Source: Methanocaldococcus villosus KIN24-T80
Lineage (GTDB): Archaea; AGJL01; Methanococci; Methanococcales; Methanocaldococcaceae
Length of the DNA stretch: 64,000 bases
NCBI RefSeq assembly: GCF_000371805.1
Contig: NZ_AQUK01000001.1
Span: 372,001-436,000 of the forward strand
Direction: 5' to 3'
Part shown: positions 11,690 to 21,299 of the stretch, one piece after another
How the letters are laid out: each line of letters starts with the position of its first letter
How positions within the stretch are numbered: the stretch's first letter is position 1
Translations under genes and position numbers: made by a program
Notes under the pieces: model-generated
What the model was told of the DNA's origin: nothing
Databases searched by the model: none
The model's input: only the letters and a program-made list of their open reading frames with translations

Positions 11690-11889
11690 CAGGTAAGGTA
11701 TTAAAAAAGGAACCCATGTTTTTCAGAAAAGAGTATAAAGCTTTAAAACCTGAACATGCTATTGAGTTGTTATATTCTGAGTTTGGTGGACTCTATAAGG
11801 TTAAAAGATCAAAAATAAAGATAGAAAAAGTTGAAGAAATCCCTCCAGAAGAAGTTACTGATCCTATTTTAAAAGCTTTAATATTTTAA
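11671..11889 (+). CDS. rpl18a: Large-subunit ribosomal protein LX (L18Ae/eL20)
   Basis: The 72-residue protein (PFYRITGKVLKKEPMFFRKEY, then EHAIELLYSEFGGLYKVKRS) is the archaeal LX protein, a half-length relative of eukaryotic L18a. It starts inside the end of pcc1, with the AGGTGAGAG site in the pcc1 coding sequence. Archaeal genomes often place it in this cluster with SBDS, L37Ae and Brix. Confidence 0.92.
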   Translation: MPFYRITGKVLKKEPMFFRKEYKALKPEHAIELLYSEFGGLYKVKRSKIKIEKVEEIPPEEVTDPILKALIF

Positions 11890-11934
11890 AAAATTTTAAA
11901 ATCTTTTATTAATACATTTAAATAAGGTGATAAA

Positions 11935-12360
11935 TTGGAAGAAAAAATTGAATTCTTAGCTAAGCATAAAAATTGGTTTGTTGTAAAAAAATTAAAGATA
12001 GATGAGCATACTGAAGATATTGAAATTGCAAGATTACTAGCCTCAATTGGTGAAACAGTAGATAATAAGTTTATAGAATATTTACCTTTTGATGTAAATA
12101 AGCTTTATGAGATAGCAGATTCTATATATCAAAAAAAGAAAGGTAAAATAAAGGAAGAGGATATAATAAATGCTTTAAAAAAATTAAAGTCTCCTGCAAC
12201 AACAAAGAAATTAAATGAAATTGATGCTTCAAAAGAAGGAAAGGAAATATTAAAGATAATGTTAAACAATATAGTTTTAAAAAGATTAGGTATTGAAACA
12301 AAAGTTCCTGCTAAATTAATAGAAAAATATATAGAAAAGAAAAACTTGGGAGAGATATGA
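11935..12360 (+). CDS. Unknown helical protein, possibly DUF2666-like
   Basis: The 141-residue protein is charged and predicted helical, with no membrane or metal motif. The opening IEFLAKHKNWFVVKKLKI reminds me of the archaeal DUF2666 family, but I am unsure. The start is a TTG at 11935 preceded by AAGGTGAT at ideal spacing; the first internal ATG would cut off conserved-looking sequence. Its stop overlaps the start of the radical SAM gene (ATGA), so the two are translated together and may work together. Confidence 0.7.
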   Translation: MEEKIEFLAKHKNWFVVKKLKIDEHTEDIEIARLLASIGETVDNKFIEYLPFDVNKLYEIADSIYQKKKGKIKEEDIINALKKLKSPATTKKLNEIDASKEGKEILKIMLNNIVLKRLGIETKVPAKLIEKYIEKKNLGEI

Positions 12361-13400
12361 TTGTTGATGAAATATTAGAAAATGTTAGAAAAGCTTATAA
12401 AATTACAAGAAGACATTTTAACTATGTATCTTTTGAAAGAGCATTATTTTTAGGGTGGTATTGTAATTTAAAACATCCATGCAAGTTTTGTTATATGAGC
12501 ACACAGAAAAATAAAATAAAAAATCCAGAAAAAGCTAAAAGAAGTTTATCTTCTATTTTAGCTGAAGCTATTTTAATGAAAAGAATTGGTTGGAAATTAG
12601 AATTTATCTCTTCAGGTTATGGATTTTCTGAAAAAGAAATAAATAACATAGCAGAAATGGTGGCTTATGTTCAAAAATGTAAGCAGTTTTTAAATACAGG
12701 AGTTATTAATTTAGATGAAATAAATTTAGATATCATTGAAGGAGTTACTGGGGCTGTGGAAACTGTTGTTAAAAATAGAGATGAGATTTGCCCTGGAAAG
12801 CCATTAGAGAGGATAAAAGAATTTTTATTAAAAGCTAAAGAAAGAGATTTAAAAACAGGAATAACTATAATATTAGGTTTAGGTGAAAAGGAAGAAGATA
12901 TAAGTAAATTATTGGATTTAATAGAAGAGTTAGATTTAGATAAGGTAATATTTTACTCATTAAATCCACAAAAAGGAACTATTTATGAAAATAAACCCAC
13001 TGTAACAACTTTAGAATATATGAATTGGGTATCCTCTGTAAGATTGGCATTTCCAAAGATAAAAATAGCTACTGGAGTTTGGGTAGACAAGATTTCTATG
13101 ATTAGCCCTCTAATTTGTTCAGGATCAAATGTAATAACAAAATTTCCTGTATTTTCAATATATGGAACAAAGTATGCTTATTGGGTTGAAAAGGAGATAA
13201 AAACAGTTGCAAAACTTTTGGGAACTTTTACAGATTTAGAGGTTTTAATGGGAGCTAAAGAATTAAAAGAAACTCCTTATATTGATGAAGATATAAAAAT
13301 TAATGAAAAAAATAAAGAGAAAGTAGAAGGTTTAAAAGGAGAAATAGATAAAAAGATCAATAGTTATGTTAATAGTGTATTAAAAAGAGTTAATAAATAG
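12357..13400 (+). CDS. hmdB: Radical SAM enzyme with CX5CX2C motif, HmdB (HcgA)-like
   Basis: The 347-residue protein has the iron-sulfur motif [13 protein letters not shown] near residues 36-48. The spacing C-x5-C-x2-C differs from the usual C-x3-C-x2-C and is the known mark of HmdB/HcgA, the radical SAM enzyme of FeGP-cofactor synthesis for [Fe]-hydrogenase (Hmd). The rest is a normal radical SAM barrel with a BATS-like C-terminal half ([35 protein letters not shown]). The hmd gene is not in the window. A second Hmd-linked gene candidate lies at 40599. An alternative is another biotin synthase-like enzyme that shares the spacing. It overlaps the convergent ade gene by 21 bases. Confidence 0.68.
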   Translation: MIVDEILENVRKAYKITRRHFNYVSFERALFLGWYCNLKHPCKFCYMSTQKNKIKNPEKAKRSLSSILAEAILMKRIGWKLEFISSGYGFSEKEINNIAEMVAYVQKCKQFLNTGVINLDEINLDIIEGVTGAVETVVKNRDEICPGKPLERIKEFLLKAKERDLKTGITIILGLGEKEEDISKLLDLIEELDLDKVIFYSLNPQKGTIYENKPTVTTLEYMNWVSSVRLAFPKIKIATGVWVDKISMISPLICSGSNVITKFPVFSIYGTKYAYWVEKEIKTVAKLLGTFTDLEVLMGAKELKETPYIDEDIKINEKNKEKVEGLKGEIDKKINSYVNSVLKRVNK

Positions 13401-15017
13401 ATCCACAAGCTCCATGTTCTTAACTAATCCTTTATCAGTTATTTTTAACTCAGGGATTACTGGTAGGGAGAAGAAGCTCATAGATAAAAAAGGGTCTTCA
13501 AAATTGCACCACCCTTCTATAATTTTATTCAGCTTTTCTATTTCTTCTAAAGTTTTTAAACTATCTCCCATAATGCCTGCAACTCTTAATGGAACTTTAT
13601 ATACCTTGCCATTTAACACTGCTACAAACCCTCCTCCAATAGATTTTAAAACACTAACAGCCAAATATAGATCATCTATATCATTTCCAATAGCTATAAT
13701 ATTATGTGAATCATGAGCATATGTTGATGCTAATGTACCTTTATTTAAAAACTCTATCAAACCCTTACCAACATTTCCAGTATTTTTATGCCTCTCAATT
13801 ACAAAGATTTTATTAAGTTTATTAGCTTCTAAAAGTTCTTTAGCTTTTTTAACATTTAAAATTTTTTCTTTTGTTATTAGGCAGTCTTTTAATGGTTTTA
13901 TTACTCTTACCTTACCATCTTTTTTATTATAATCAATCCCTTCTATTAAAAAATCTTCCTTTTTAATTTTGCAATTAACAGTTTTTAATAAAGTTTTTGG
14001 GATTCTTTTTTTACTATTATTTAAGTCCTTTAAAATATCATTCAAAAATTTCCCTTTAATTATAATATTATTTATTTTAAATTTCTCTATATCATCAAAA
14101 ATTATAAAACTAGCTTCATTTCCTGGTTTTATTCCTATATCTATGCCCAAATAGTTTGCAGGATTAGCAGTTACCATTTGTATGGCTTCTATTGGAGAAA
14201 CATATTTTATAGCCTTTCTCAATATCTTTACCATATAACAATCAAGATCTTTTGAAACATCATCACTTACTAATATAATATTTCTTTTATCTTTAACTTT
14301 TTTAGCAACTTCCAGTAGATAAATATTTTTAGACACTGTTCCTTCCCTAATCATTAATTTTAATCCCAATCTAAGCTTTTCTAAAGCTTCATCAATTTCA
14401 AAAGCTTCATGGTCACTCATGATTCCTTTTTCAATATATTTATTTAACTCCTCACCTCTTAAACCTGGGCAATGTCCATCAATTAGTTTTTTATATTTTT
14501 TAGCTATGTTTATTTTCTCTATAATACTTTTTTCATTATTTATAACAGCTTTATAATTCATAACTTCCCCTAAACCTAAAACCCTATCTAATGTTATTAA
14601 CTCTTCTATGTCTTTAGCTGTTATCTTAGCCCCATTAGTTTCTAATTCTGTAGCAGGGACACATGAAGGAAGCATAACATAAACATCCAAATATTTTGCA
14701 TCATTTAACATAAATAAAATTCCATCTTTACCACATACATTAGCTATTTCATGAGGATCTATAACAACCTTAGAAACTCCTGACTTTAAAACTAATTTTT
14801 CAAATTCTGAAGGAATGAGATGAGATGATTCTATATGAATATGAGCATCAATAAAAGTTGGGGAGAGGTATTTTCCCTTTAAGTTAATAATTTTATCATC
14901 TTTCTTAATCTCATTATTATCAAAATCTATTAATTTTATTTTTTCATCAAAATATACATTTCCTTCTAAAATTTCTCCTGTATAAACATTTATGATTTTA
15001 GCATTTTTTAATATCAT
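13380..15017 (-). CDS. ade: Adenine deaminase
   Basis: This 545-residue protein has the layout of the long adenine deaminases (COG1001): an N-terminal amidohydrolase barrel with [13 protein letters not shown], the [10 protein letters not shown] segment, [20 protein letters not shown] and VSDDVSKD, and a C-terminal adenine-deaminase domain with [14 protein letters not shown] and [12 protein letters not shown]. It converts adenine to hypoxanthine in purine salvage. A GGAGG site lies 9 bases before the ATG. The gene is alone, converging on the radical SAM gene. Confidence 0.93.
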   Translation of the reverse strand: MILKNAKIINVYTGEILEGNVYFDEKIKLIDFDNNEIKKDDKIINLKGKYLSPTFIDAHIHIESSHLIPSEFEKLVLKSGVSKVVIDPHEIANVCGKDGILFMLNDAKYLDVYVMLPSCVPATELETNGAKITAKDIEELITLDRVLGLGEVMNYKAVINNEKSIIEKINIAKKYKKLIDGHCPGLRGEELNKYIEKGIMSDHEAFEIDEALEKLRLGLKLMIREGTVSKNIYLLEVAKKVKDKRNIILVSDDVSKDLDCYMVKILRKAIKYVSPIEAIQMVTANPANYLGIDIGIKPGNEASFIIFDDIEKFKINNIIIKGKFLNDILKDLNNSKKRIPKTLLKTVNCKIKKEDFLIEGIDYNKKDGKVRVIKPLKDCLITKEKILNVKKAKELLEANKLNKIFVIERHKNTGNVGKGLIEFLNKGTLASTYAHDSHNIIAIGNDIDDLYLAVSVLKSIGGGFVAVLNGKVYKVPLRVAGIMGDSLKTLEEIEKLNKIIEGWCNFEDPFLSMSFFSLPVIPELKITDKGLVKNMELVDLFINSF

Positions 15018-15094
15018 AAATAAAAACCTCCAAAATAGATTATTAGTTATCTTTAAATTATATAATAAAAATAAAAAAAGAATATATATAAAAT

Positions 15095-18000
15095 TTAAGG
15101 CTTCTCTATTTTAACAGCCTTTCCATCTTTCCATTCTACGAATATTGGCTCATCTGGGATATCATCTAATGTCTTGAAGTACTCTACAGCCGCTTTTGTT
15201 CCCCATCTGTCTGAACCTGCTAATAAAATAACTATATGGCCATTTATTATCTGTTTCTCAATAACCCCTCTATTCTTACCTGGATAGTCATTAGTTACTT
15301 TAACTGGGAATGCCCATAGCCATTTCTTAACTACTGGATTTGCTATAGGACCTCCGATTAATATACAATCTTCTTTTATTTCTAATGATCTATTTATGAT
15401 ATCTACAACGTCTTTTAAATACTTAGCTGATAAGTTTAAATCGACATCATTACCTACTATAACTTTAGATTTATATACTAACTCTTTTATCTTCTCTGAT
15501 TTTATATCTTCAGCAACTCCTGGGTATTGCTCAATTGCCCTGTGATGCCCCCCACCACTACTGTAGTAAGTTGTAGTTGTAGGCAATTCAGTAACTAATA
15601 AAACATTAACAATTGGATCTTTAACTAATGTTATTTTTAAAATTCCATTATCTATTTTAAACCACCCTAATGATACATTAACATTAGGATCACCTAACGG
15701 CCTTAATTCTTTATTATCTACTTTTATAGTCTCGACTTTTAAATGCCCTATTGGGATATAGATAATTGAAAATCCTTTTTTAGATAGATTACTAACATTA
15801 AACTTAATTTCAGAAATAATTTTATTATTAACCTTCTTGGATATTTTTTTTGTTATATTTGTTATATTAAATCCTAAAGAAATTACTGATTCTACTTTAA
15901 TTTCACTAATGATTTTTTCAATATCTTTTTCTGAGGAAATCTTAATATTCATTAAATCATTATTTATATCTTTTATATCTTTTATCTTTTTAATTACGTA
16001 TTTAGTAATGTTTATAGATGTGTTTTCTAGTTTAGGGATTACTAATGTATCAATGGTTGTAGGAATAATTGTTAAGTTTATATCTTTTATTTTTTCCATC
16101 TTTACTTTATCTATATAAGTATTATTTAATACTTCACTATCTAAATTAATTCCTTCTAACGCTATTTTTATTTTTTCTGGAAGTAATGTATTATTAACGA
16201 ATACTAAATTATATGGATAACCATCACCATCAGACAATTTTATATTTTTTATTACTATATAGGATTTATTAGAAATATTAATCACTGAAATATTTGCTAT
16301 AACAAAATTACCATGTTTTGTGAAATTATATCCAGTTAGGAATATTATATTATTTTTTATTGTGTAGTTATAGACTCCTATAGCACTTATGTTAGATATA
16401 TTCACATTATCAAATTTAATATATACATCATAACCAGAACAGTTTCTTTCTATAGGTACTCCTCTAACATATATTTTTACAGTAGTATTATTCTTCACTG
16501 TATCTACATATATTGGTATTTCATTAACTTTCACTATTTTAACTAATTTATTATCACTTTCATTTTCTTCTTTAATTATATTATATTTATCTACTAAAAC
16601 TACCAAAACATAATTTTTCAATTCTTTAGGCTTCCAAACAAATGATATTGTTTTCTTTTCACCTACTTTTAAGTTATTAATTGTAATTGATCCTATAGTT
16701 TCACTGTCTGCATATAAGTTAATGTCAAATGACTTATTAATAATGTCTTGATGTCCATCATTTACAATAGTAATGTTTATTTCTGCAGGAATTCTATAAT
16801 AAATTTTATTAGGCAAAGAGACACTAGCAATTTTAATATTTGGTCCTTGTACGACTATGGATGCATTATTAGTTATAATTTTATTAAATTTATATCCATT
16901 AACATCAGATACTACTAAATTTCCAAGACTTATTTCAGAATATCCAACATCTACAGCTCTAAATATTGCTTGAGCTATTGGTTTTGAAGTATTTATTTTC
17001 CCATCAACTATTGAGAAATATATATAACCATCATTTATACTAATATTAGTTAAGTTTTCACTTATTGGAGTTATTAAGAAACTAAAGTTTTCACATTTTA
17101 AAACATTTTTATTGTAAAAGATTTTTCCTTCAATAGCTTTAACTGGCCTTTTTGGTGATATATTTTCTAAACTAATATTTACTACAAATGTTTGATCTGT
17201 TTTAATTAAGTTTTTAGATGGGTTTATCTTAATTACTATTGGATTTTCTGTAGCTATGATGTTAGTTAAAACTAAATAATTATTATTCTCATTTATTTCT
17301 TTAACTTTATTCTCACTATCTACAATAGCTGTTATTGTATAATTCTTTATATCTATTGGCATAAAATCAAATGTTATATTTTTACTTTCTCCAACATTTA
17401 GCCCATTAATAATCTTTTTCCCTACAATTTGGGAATCCGCACATAAAGATACTGTGAAATTATCAGTTATATTTCTTTCACCAACATTTTTAATTTTTAC
17501 ATTTATGCTATTATTTTGATAACAGATTATAGGTTGATTCAGTGTTATATTTTCTATAACTAAATCTGGTCCAGGAATTATAACTTTTGTTACATTAGAG
17601 TTTTTTATTTCATAAGCTCCTGTAATATCAGCCAATTTAACATTCTTTAACTCTATTGTAGTATTTCCAACATTTATTATATTAAATGTAAAGTTTATCT
17701 CTACAGGAGTTGTAGAGTTTAAATTATCTGCTATAAACATTCCATTACTGTCATTATATTTTATTGAAACATTTGAAGTAATATTTGTTAATTTTAACAT
17801 CTTTTTATCATATATAATATAACCTTCAAAACTTTTTATGGTAATATTCTCTTTAGGTTTTATAATAGTGGTGAATACTAAGTTTTTATATAATTCACCA
17901 TTAATTTTATCTGGAACTATAATATCTGCTATAGGTTTATAATTAATAACAATTGAGCAACCTTCTACACTAATATTTTCAATATGTTGCCCTTCAGGAC

Positions 18001-18385
18001 TTGAGAATACAACGTTACTTAAATTAACTACATCGCTACCACTATTAACTGCTTTAAATGTTAATGTTGCCAATGTTAGATTTCCAGAAATATCCTTAGA
18101 TAGCCAAACACTTACGAAACCATCTGAAATATTTATTTTTATTTTATTAGCATTTTCTAAAACTACCTTACTTAAGGTTATATTTTTTAATTCTAAGACG
18201 TTTTTATCGTATGTAACATAAAAATCAAAACCTTCACATAGAGGCAAGTTATTAACAGTTACATTTACGTCAAAATTATTTCCAATATAAACTTCTTTAT
18301 ACTTAGGTACTATTTGAACTGTTGCAGCTCCTGCAGTTAATAGTGACATTAATAATAATGTTAATATCAATATTCCTCTCCTCAT
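15095..18385 (-). CDS. Large secreted cohesin scaffold with S-layer C-terminal domain
   Basis: The protein of about 1096 residues has a signal peptide ([12 protein letters not shown]...) and then beta-sandwich modules: cohesin-like modules around 20-145, 150-270, 380-505 and 612-725, with CARDB-like modules around 272-378 and 508-610. A linker follows, then a Gly/His-rich spacer ([12 protein letters not shown]) and a final domain of about 170 residues with [10 protein letters not shown] and [17 protein letters not shown], the pattern of the methanococcal S-layer C-terminal domain. N-glycosylation sequons are very frequent. I infer that it sits in or on the S-layer and offers binding modules to dockerin proteins such as its neighbour at 18495. 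The start is the ATG at 18385, just after GGTGA; an ATG 24 bases upstream lies before that site. The first cohesin module is an almost exact DNA copy of one in the gene at 21296. Confidence 0.78.
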   Translation of the reverse strand: MRRGILILTLLLMSLLTAGAATVQIVPKYKEVYIGNNFDVNVTVNNLPLCEGFDFYVTYDKNVLELKNITLSKVVLENANKIKINISDGFVSVWLSKDISGNLTLATLTFKAVNSGSDVVNLSNVVFSSPEGQHIENISVEGCSIVINYKPIADIIVPDKINGELYKNLVFTTIIKPKENITIKSFEGYIIYDKKMLKLTNITSNVSIKYNDSNGMFIADNLNSTTPVEINFTFNIINVGNTTIELKNVKLADITGAYEIKNSNVTKVIIPGPDLVIENITLNQPIICYQNNSINVKIKNVGERNITDNFTVSLCADSQIVGKKIINGLNVGESKNITFDFMPIDIKNYTITAIVDSENKVKEINENNNYLVLTNIIATENPIVIKINPSKNLIKTDQTFVVNISLENISPKRPVKAIEGKIFYNKNVLKCENFSFLITPISENLTNISINDGYIYFSIVDGKINTSKPIAQAIFRAVDVGYSEISLGNLVVSDVNGYKFNKIITNNASIVVQGPNIKIASVSLPNKIYYRIPAEINITIVNDGHQDIINKSFDINLYADSETIGSITINNLKVGEKKTISFVWKPKELKNYVLVVLVDKYNIIKEENESDNKLVKIVKVNEIPIYVDTVKNNTTVKIYVRGVPIERNCSGYDVYIKFDNVNISNISAIGVYNYTIKNNIIFLTGYNFTKHGNFVIANISVINISNKSYIVIKNIKLSDGDGYPYNLVFVNNTLLPEKIKIALEGINLDSEVLNNTYIDKVKMEKIKDINLTIIPTTIDTLVIPKLENTSINITKYVIKKIKDIKDINNDLMNIKISSEKDIEKIISEIKVESVISLGFNITNITKKISKKVNNKIISEIKFNVSNLSKKGFSIIYIPIGHLKVETIKVDNKELRPLGDPNVNVSLGWFKIDNGILKITLVKDPIVNVLLVTELPTTTTYYSSGGGHHRAIEQYPGVAEDIKSEKIKELVYKSKVIVGNDVDLNLSAKYLKDVVDIINRSLEIKEDCILIGGPIANPVVKKWLWAFPVKVTNDYPGKNRGVIEKQIINGHIVILLAGSDRWGTKAAVEYFKTLDDIPDEPIFVEWKDGKAVKIEKP
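17991..18289 (-). repeat. Cohesin-module inverted repeat, left copy
   Basis: This 299-base stretch encodes the core of the first cohesin module of the large scaffold. Its reverse complement matches 21386-21684 with a single difference (an Asp/Asn codon). The sequence outside the repeat is unrelated apart from distant module similarity. Confidence 0.95.
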
Positions 18386-18494
18386 ATTTTCACCACTATA
18401 ATTATTCAATTCTTAATAATTTTTACTCACAAATATAAAATTTTTGTTATAATTTATTATCAAAAATTAATTAAATATTAAAAAATAAAAATAT

Positions 18495-19874
18495 CTAATT
18501 TGCTGTATATGGTTTAGCTGTATTATCTTCTGGATTATATTTTAAAAAGAAGTGAGTAGTTCTCCCTTTAAATAGTTCTGGATGAATAATAGTCGCTAAA
18601 TCATATAATAGCTCATCAGTTTTCATTAAACCTATTTGCCAATAATCATCACTAATGCAGAAAACTCTACCATTTTTAACTGCTTTAAAATCTTTATATC
18701 CTGGATGGTCATTTTTAAATGTAGTTAACCATTTTGTGTTAGAAGGAATTACCCAAATATCTGCATTCTTTGCTCTATCAGCAAATGTCTCATAGTTTAT
18801 GCATGCTGATCCAGTACCTGGAATATCTTTAAATATATAATCTGCATGACAATCTTCCATAATTCCCTTAGCTACATAAGATTGCGCTTTTGGAACATAT
18901 GTTCCTCCATATGATGGGTAATTTTTACCCCATGCTACTAATACATAATCTCCATTTCTTGTGATTCTTCTAACATTTAGTGCATTTTTTTCTACTTTAG
19001 TAAAGTATTCTTTAGCTACATCTTCCTTATTGTATAAAGCTGCAAAAAATTTTATCCATTCAAATCTTGCTAAAAAACTATTTTCCAAATATTCTGAATC
19101 GGCTATATAAGTTAAATTTAGCTCTTTACATTTTTCAATTATAGCATCACCAGAATATCCGGGATATACTATAATAGCTTCTGGAGTCAAATTAATAATT
19201 TTATCCCAATTTGGATTCCATGAAGAACCAACATCAATAATTGATCCATTCTCTAAACCTTTCTTTATATCATTAAAATACCATGTATATCCTCCTCCCC
19301 ACATAATTCCTTTAACTGAAGAAATAACTGAACCATCATTATTTAATGGTTCCATTAATGCTATATGGGTGGAACTCATAATTACTACTCTTTTCAGGGG
19401 AACATAAAGAACTTTCACATCATTTCCATACTGTGACTTAGCTAATTTTATATAATTCTCAGCCTCAGTTTGAGGGGTTGATCTATTTATTAATACAAAT
19501 TTTTGATCTTTAGCATCAATTAAAACTTTATAAGCATATTTATCTCCTTCATAAGGATTAACTTCATGTCCATATGGGTCATAATACTTAATTTTAATAT
19601 TTTTAGCATATTTTACAGGCTCTCTAAACTTATCATAATTTCTAAATAGATAAACAACATCTGCGATATCTACAGAGTTATCACAGTTTAAATCTCCATC
19701 TGTTAATGGAACGTCTCTATGTTTAAATAGGTAAATGACATCTGATATATCAATATATCCATCTTTGTTAATGTCTCCTAACCTATGTTTATAATCTATA
19801 CTCTCTCCAAATATTGGTATTATAAATAATGAAGTTATTATTAATAAAACCAAAAACTTTTTATTATTTATCAT
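18495..19874 (-). CDS. Dockerin-tagged periplasmic-type binding protein (iron-siderophore/cobalamin class)
   Basis: The 459-residue protein has a signal peptide (FLVLLIITSLFIIPIFG), then a duplicated type I dockerin at about 33-84 with calcium loops DINKDGYIDISD and DLNCDNSVDIAD, then a class III solute-binding domain (about 105-445) of the PF01497 kind, with KRVVIMSSTHIALM, IDVGSSWNPNWDKI, EAIIVYPG and the long bridging helix region near EWIKFFAALYN. No lipobox cysteine and no membrane anchor are visible, so the dockerin is the likely means of staying on the cell. The ligand is unknown: ferric chelate, heme or corrinoid are the usual ones. No ABC permease or ATPase is nearby. A GGTGGTGAT site precedes the ATG. 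Confidence 0.85.
   Translation of the reverse strand: MINNKKFLVLLIITSLFIIPIFGESIDYKHRLGDINKDGYIDISDVIYLFKHRDVPLTDGDLNCDNSVDIADVVYLFRNYDKFREPVKYAKNIKIKYYDPYGHEVNPYEGDKYAYKVLIDAKDQKFVLINRSTPQTEAENYIKLAKSQYGNDVKVLYVPLKRVVIMSSTHIALMEPLNNDGSVISSVKGIMWGGGYTWYFNDIKKGLENGSIIDVGSSWNPNWDKIINLTPEAIIVYPGYSGDAIIEKCKELNLTYIADSEYLENSFLARFEWIKFFAALYNKEDVAKEYFTKVEKNALNVRRITRNGDYVLVAWGKNYPSYGGTYVPKAQSYVAKGIMEDCHADYIFKDIPGTGSACINYETFADRAKNADIWVIPSNTKWLTTFKNDHPGYKDFKAVKNGRVFCISDDYWQIGLMKTDELLYDLATIIHPELFKGRTTHFFLKYNPEDNTAKPYTAN
19614..19778 (-). repeat. Dockerin inverted repeat, left copy
   Basis: This 165-base stretch encodes nearly the whole dockerin of the binding protein. Its reverse complement matches 23437-23601 with one synonymous difference. 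The flanking parts of the two genes are clearly diverged. Confidence 0.95.
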
Positions 19875-19979
19875 AATATATCACCACCAATAATTTTATA
19901 TTTATTACATTAATTAAAGATTACTTAATTTTTATAAAAAAAACTTTATTAATATATAAATTTTATGTTTGGTGAGAAG

Positions 19980-20519
19980 ATGAAAAAAATAGCTATTGTT
20001 ATGTTATTCTTATTATTAACAAATTTATATGCAGTAAATCTGAAAATAGACACTCCTAAGAATGTTAAAGTTGGTGAAGAATTCAATTTAACCATTGATG
20101 TTATTAATGATAAAAAAATATCTGGTTTTGAATGTTTTATAACTATACCTAAAGATAAAATAAAAATTATTAGCATTGAAGATAATAAAACAATAAAAAA
20201 TAAAGCTGGAAATTTTTATTTTTCAAATTTTTCTAATTCTAAAGCTTTTGTAAAATTTGCATTATTTGATAAACCAATTAATAGTAATTTTAGGCTTTTA
20301 AATTTAAAACTAAGAGCTATAAGGTCAGGAGATGCTAAAATAATTATAAATGCAGTAGCTTCTGATGATGACGGAAACTGTATATTTAGGGAAAATAAGG
20401 AAATTGAAATTAAAATTATAGGAGGTAATTCTGAAGGTAATAAATCAGAAAAAGAAAATTTCTTTGATGTCTTATTAAAGACTATTTTAAATTTCATAAA
20501 ATTATTATTTGGTGATTAA
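19980..20519 (+). CDS. Small secreted protein with one cohesin-like module
   Basis: The protein has about 179 residues: a signal peptide (KKIAIVMLFLLLTNLYA), a single beta-rich module (about 20-140) with VKVGEEFNLTIDVIND, GFECFITIP and LLNLKLRAIRSGDAKI, the pattern of cohesin folds, then a charged spacer and an amphipathic helical tail (FFDVLLKTILNFIKLLFGD). It may be a peripheral or self-associating surface protein. The ATG at 19980 follows GGTGAG; an upstream ATG at 19965 precedes that site. It opens a plus-strand operon whose next gene starts directly after its stop codon. Confidence 0.7.
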   Translation: MKKIAIVMLFLLLTNLYAVNLKIDTPKNVKVGEEFNLTIDVINDKKISGFECFITIPKDKIKIISIEDNKTIKNKAGNFYFSNFSNSKAFVKFALFDKPINSNFRLLNLKLRAIRSGDAKIIINAVASDDDGNCIFRENKEIEIKIIGGNSEGNKSEKENFFDVLLKTILNFIKLLFGD

Positions 20520-21299
20520 ATGAAGAATTTAATTTTTTTAATCCTATTAATTCTATCTTGTTGCTACGCTGATGATATTATAGTTAAACTAATTCCAGAA
20601 AAGGTTGAAAATAACGGAAGTTTATTATATTTGAACATATCTGTAGAAAATATTCCCAGAAAAGATAGCCTTAATGGTGATGGAGGATGTGGAGGGGTAG
20701 ATTTATATATAAACTATTCTCCTGAGTTTTTAGATCCAGTAACCTTTAATTGGAGTGATATTTGTAAAAATCAAAAAATTAAAGAATTTAAATTCAATAA
20801 TGGTTCTTTTTACTTATCTATTTTATTTGATAATCCTATCTATGAAGATTTTATTTTAGGGACTTTAACTTTTGTTCCTAAAAAAGTAGGTATCACATAT
20901 ATCAATATTTCAGGAGTTGTTAGCTCTAAAGAGGGTTTAAAATATGATGGTTATAATTACAATGGAGTTAAATATCCAAAAACATTATTTTATGGCTCTG
21001 AGATAATTATTAAAAAATCTATTAATTATTCTGGAGAGAAAAAACTAAATGAATCTATAACAAACATTTATCAAACATCTTCAAATATTATTAATGTAAA
21101 TGTAAACATAACTGCTAATCAGAAATCACCAAAAATTATTATTAAAGAAATAAATATATCTGAAACAAAACCTAACATAACAATTTTCATAAAAGAGGAA
21201 GATAATTTAGATATTAAATTATTATTTTGTGTTTTTTTAGGTAGTATTTTATCAGGAGTTGTTTTTGGAATAATTATTAAAAATGTAGTGAGAATATGA
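20520..21299 (+). CDS. Membrane-anchored cohesin-like surface protein
   Basis: The 259-residue protein has a signal peptide ending near CCYADD, a cohesin-like module around 20-150 (YLNISVENIP, GGVDLYINYSPEFL, GTLTFVPKKVGITYINISG), a stalk rich in Asn-x-Ser/Thr sequons, and a C-terminal membrane helix (LLFCVFLGSILSGVVFGIII) followed by a short basic end. This would display one module close to the membrane. The stop of the previous gene abuts its ATG, and its own stop overlaps the next start by four bases, so the three genes are one translation-coupled operon. The cohesin reading is weaker than for the neighbours. Confidence 0.68.
   Translation: MKNLIFLILLILSCCYADDIIVKLIPEKVENNGSLLYLNISVENIPRKDSLNGDGGCGGVDLYINYSPEFLDPVTFNWSDICKNQKIKEFKFNNGSFYLSILFDNPIYEDFILGTLTFVPKKVGITYINISGVVSSKEGLKYDGYNYNGVKYPKTLFYGSEIIIKKSINYSGEKKLNESITNIYQTSSNIINVNVNITANQKSPKIIIKEINISETKPNITIFIKEEDNLDIKLLFCVFLGSILSGVVFGIIIKNVVRI

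Noticed and set aside
12357-13400. Biotin synthase
   Set aside because: The cluster motif spacing is C-x5-C-x2-C, not C-x3-C-x2-C, and no other biotin genes are nearby.
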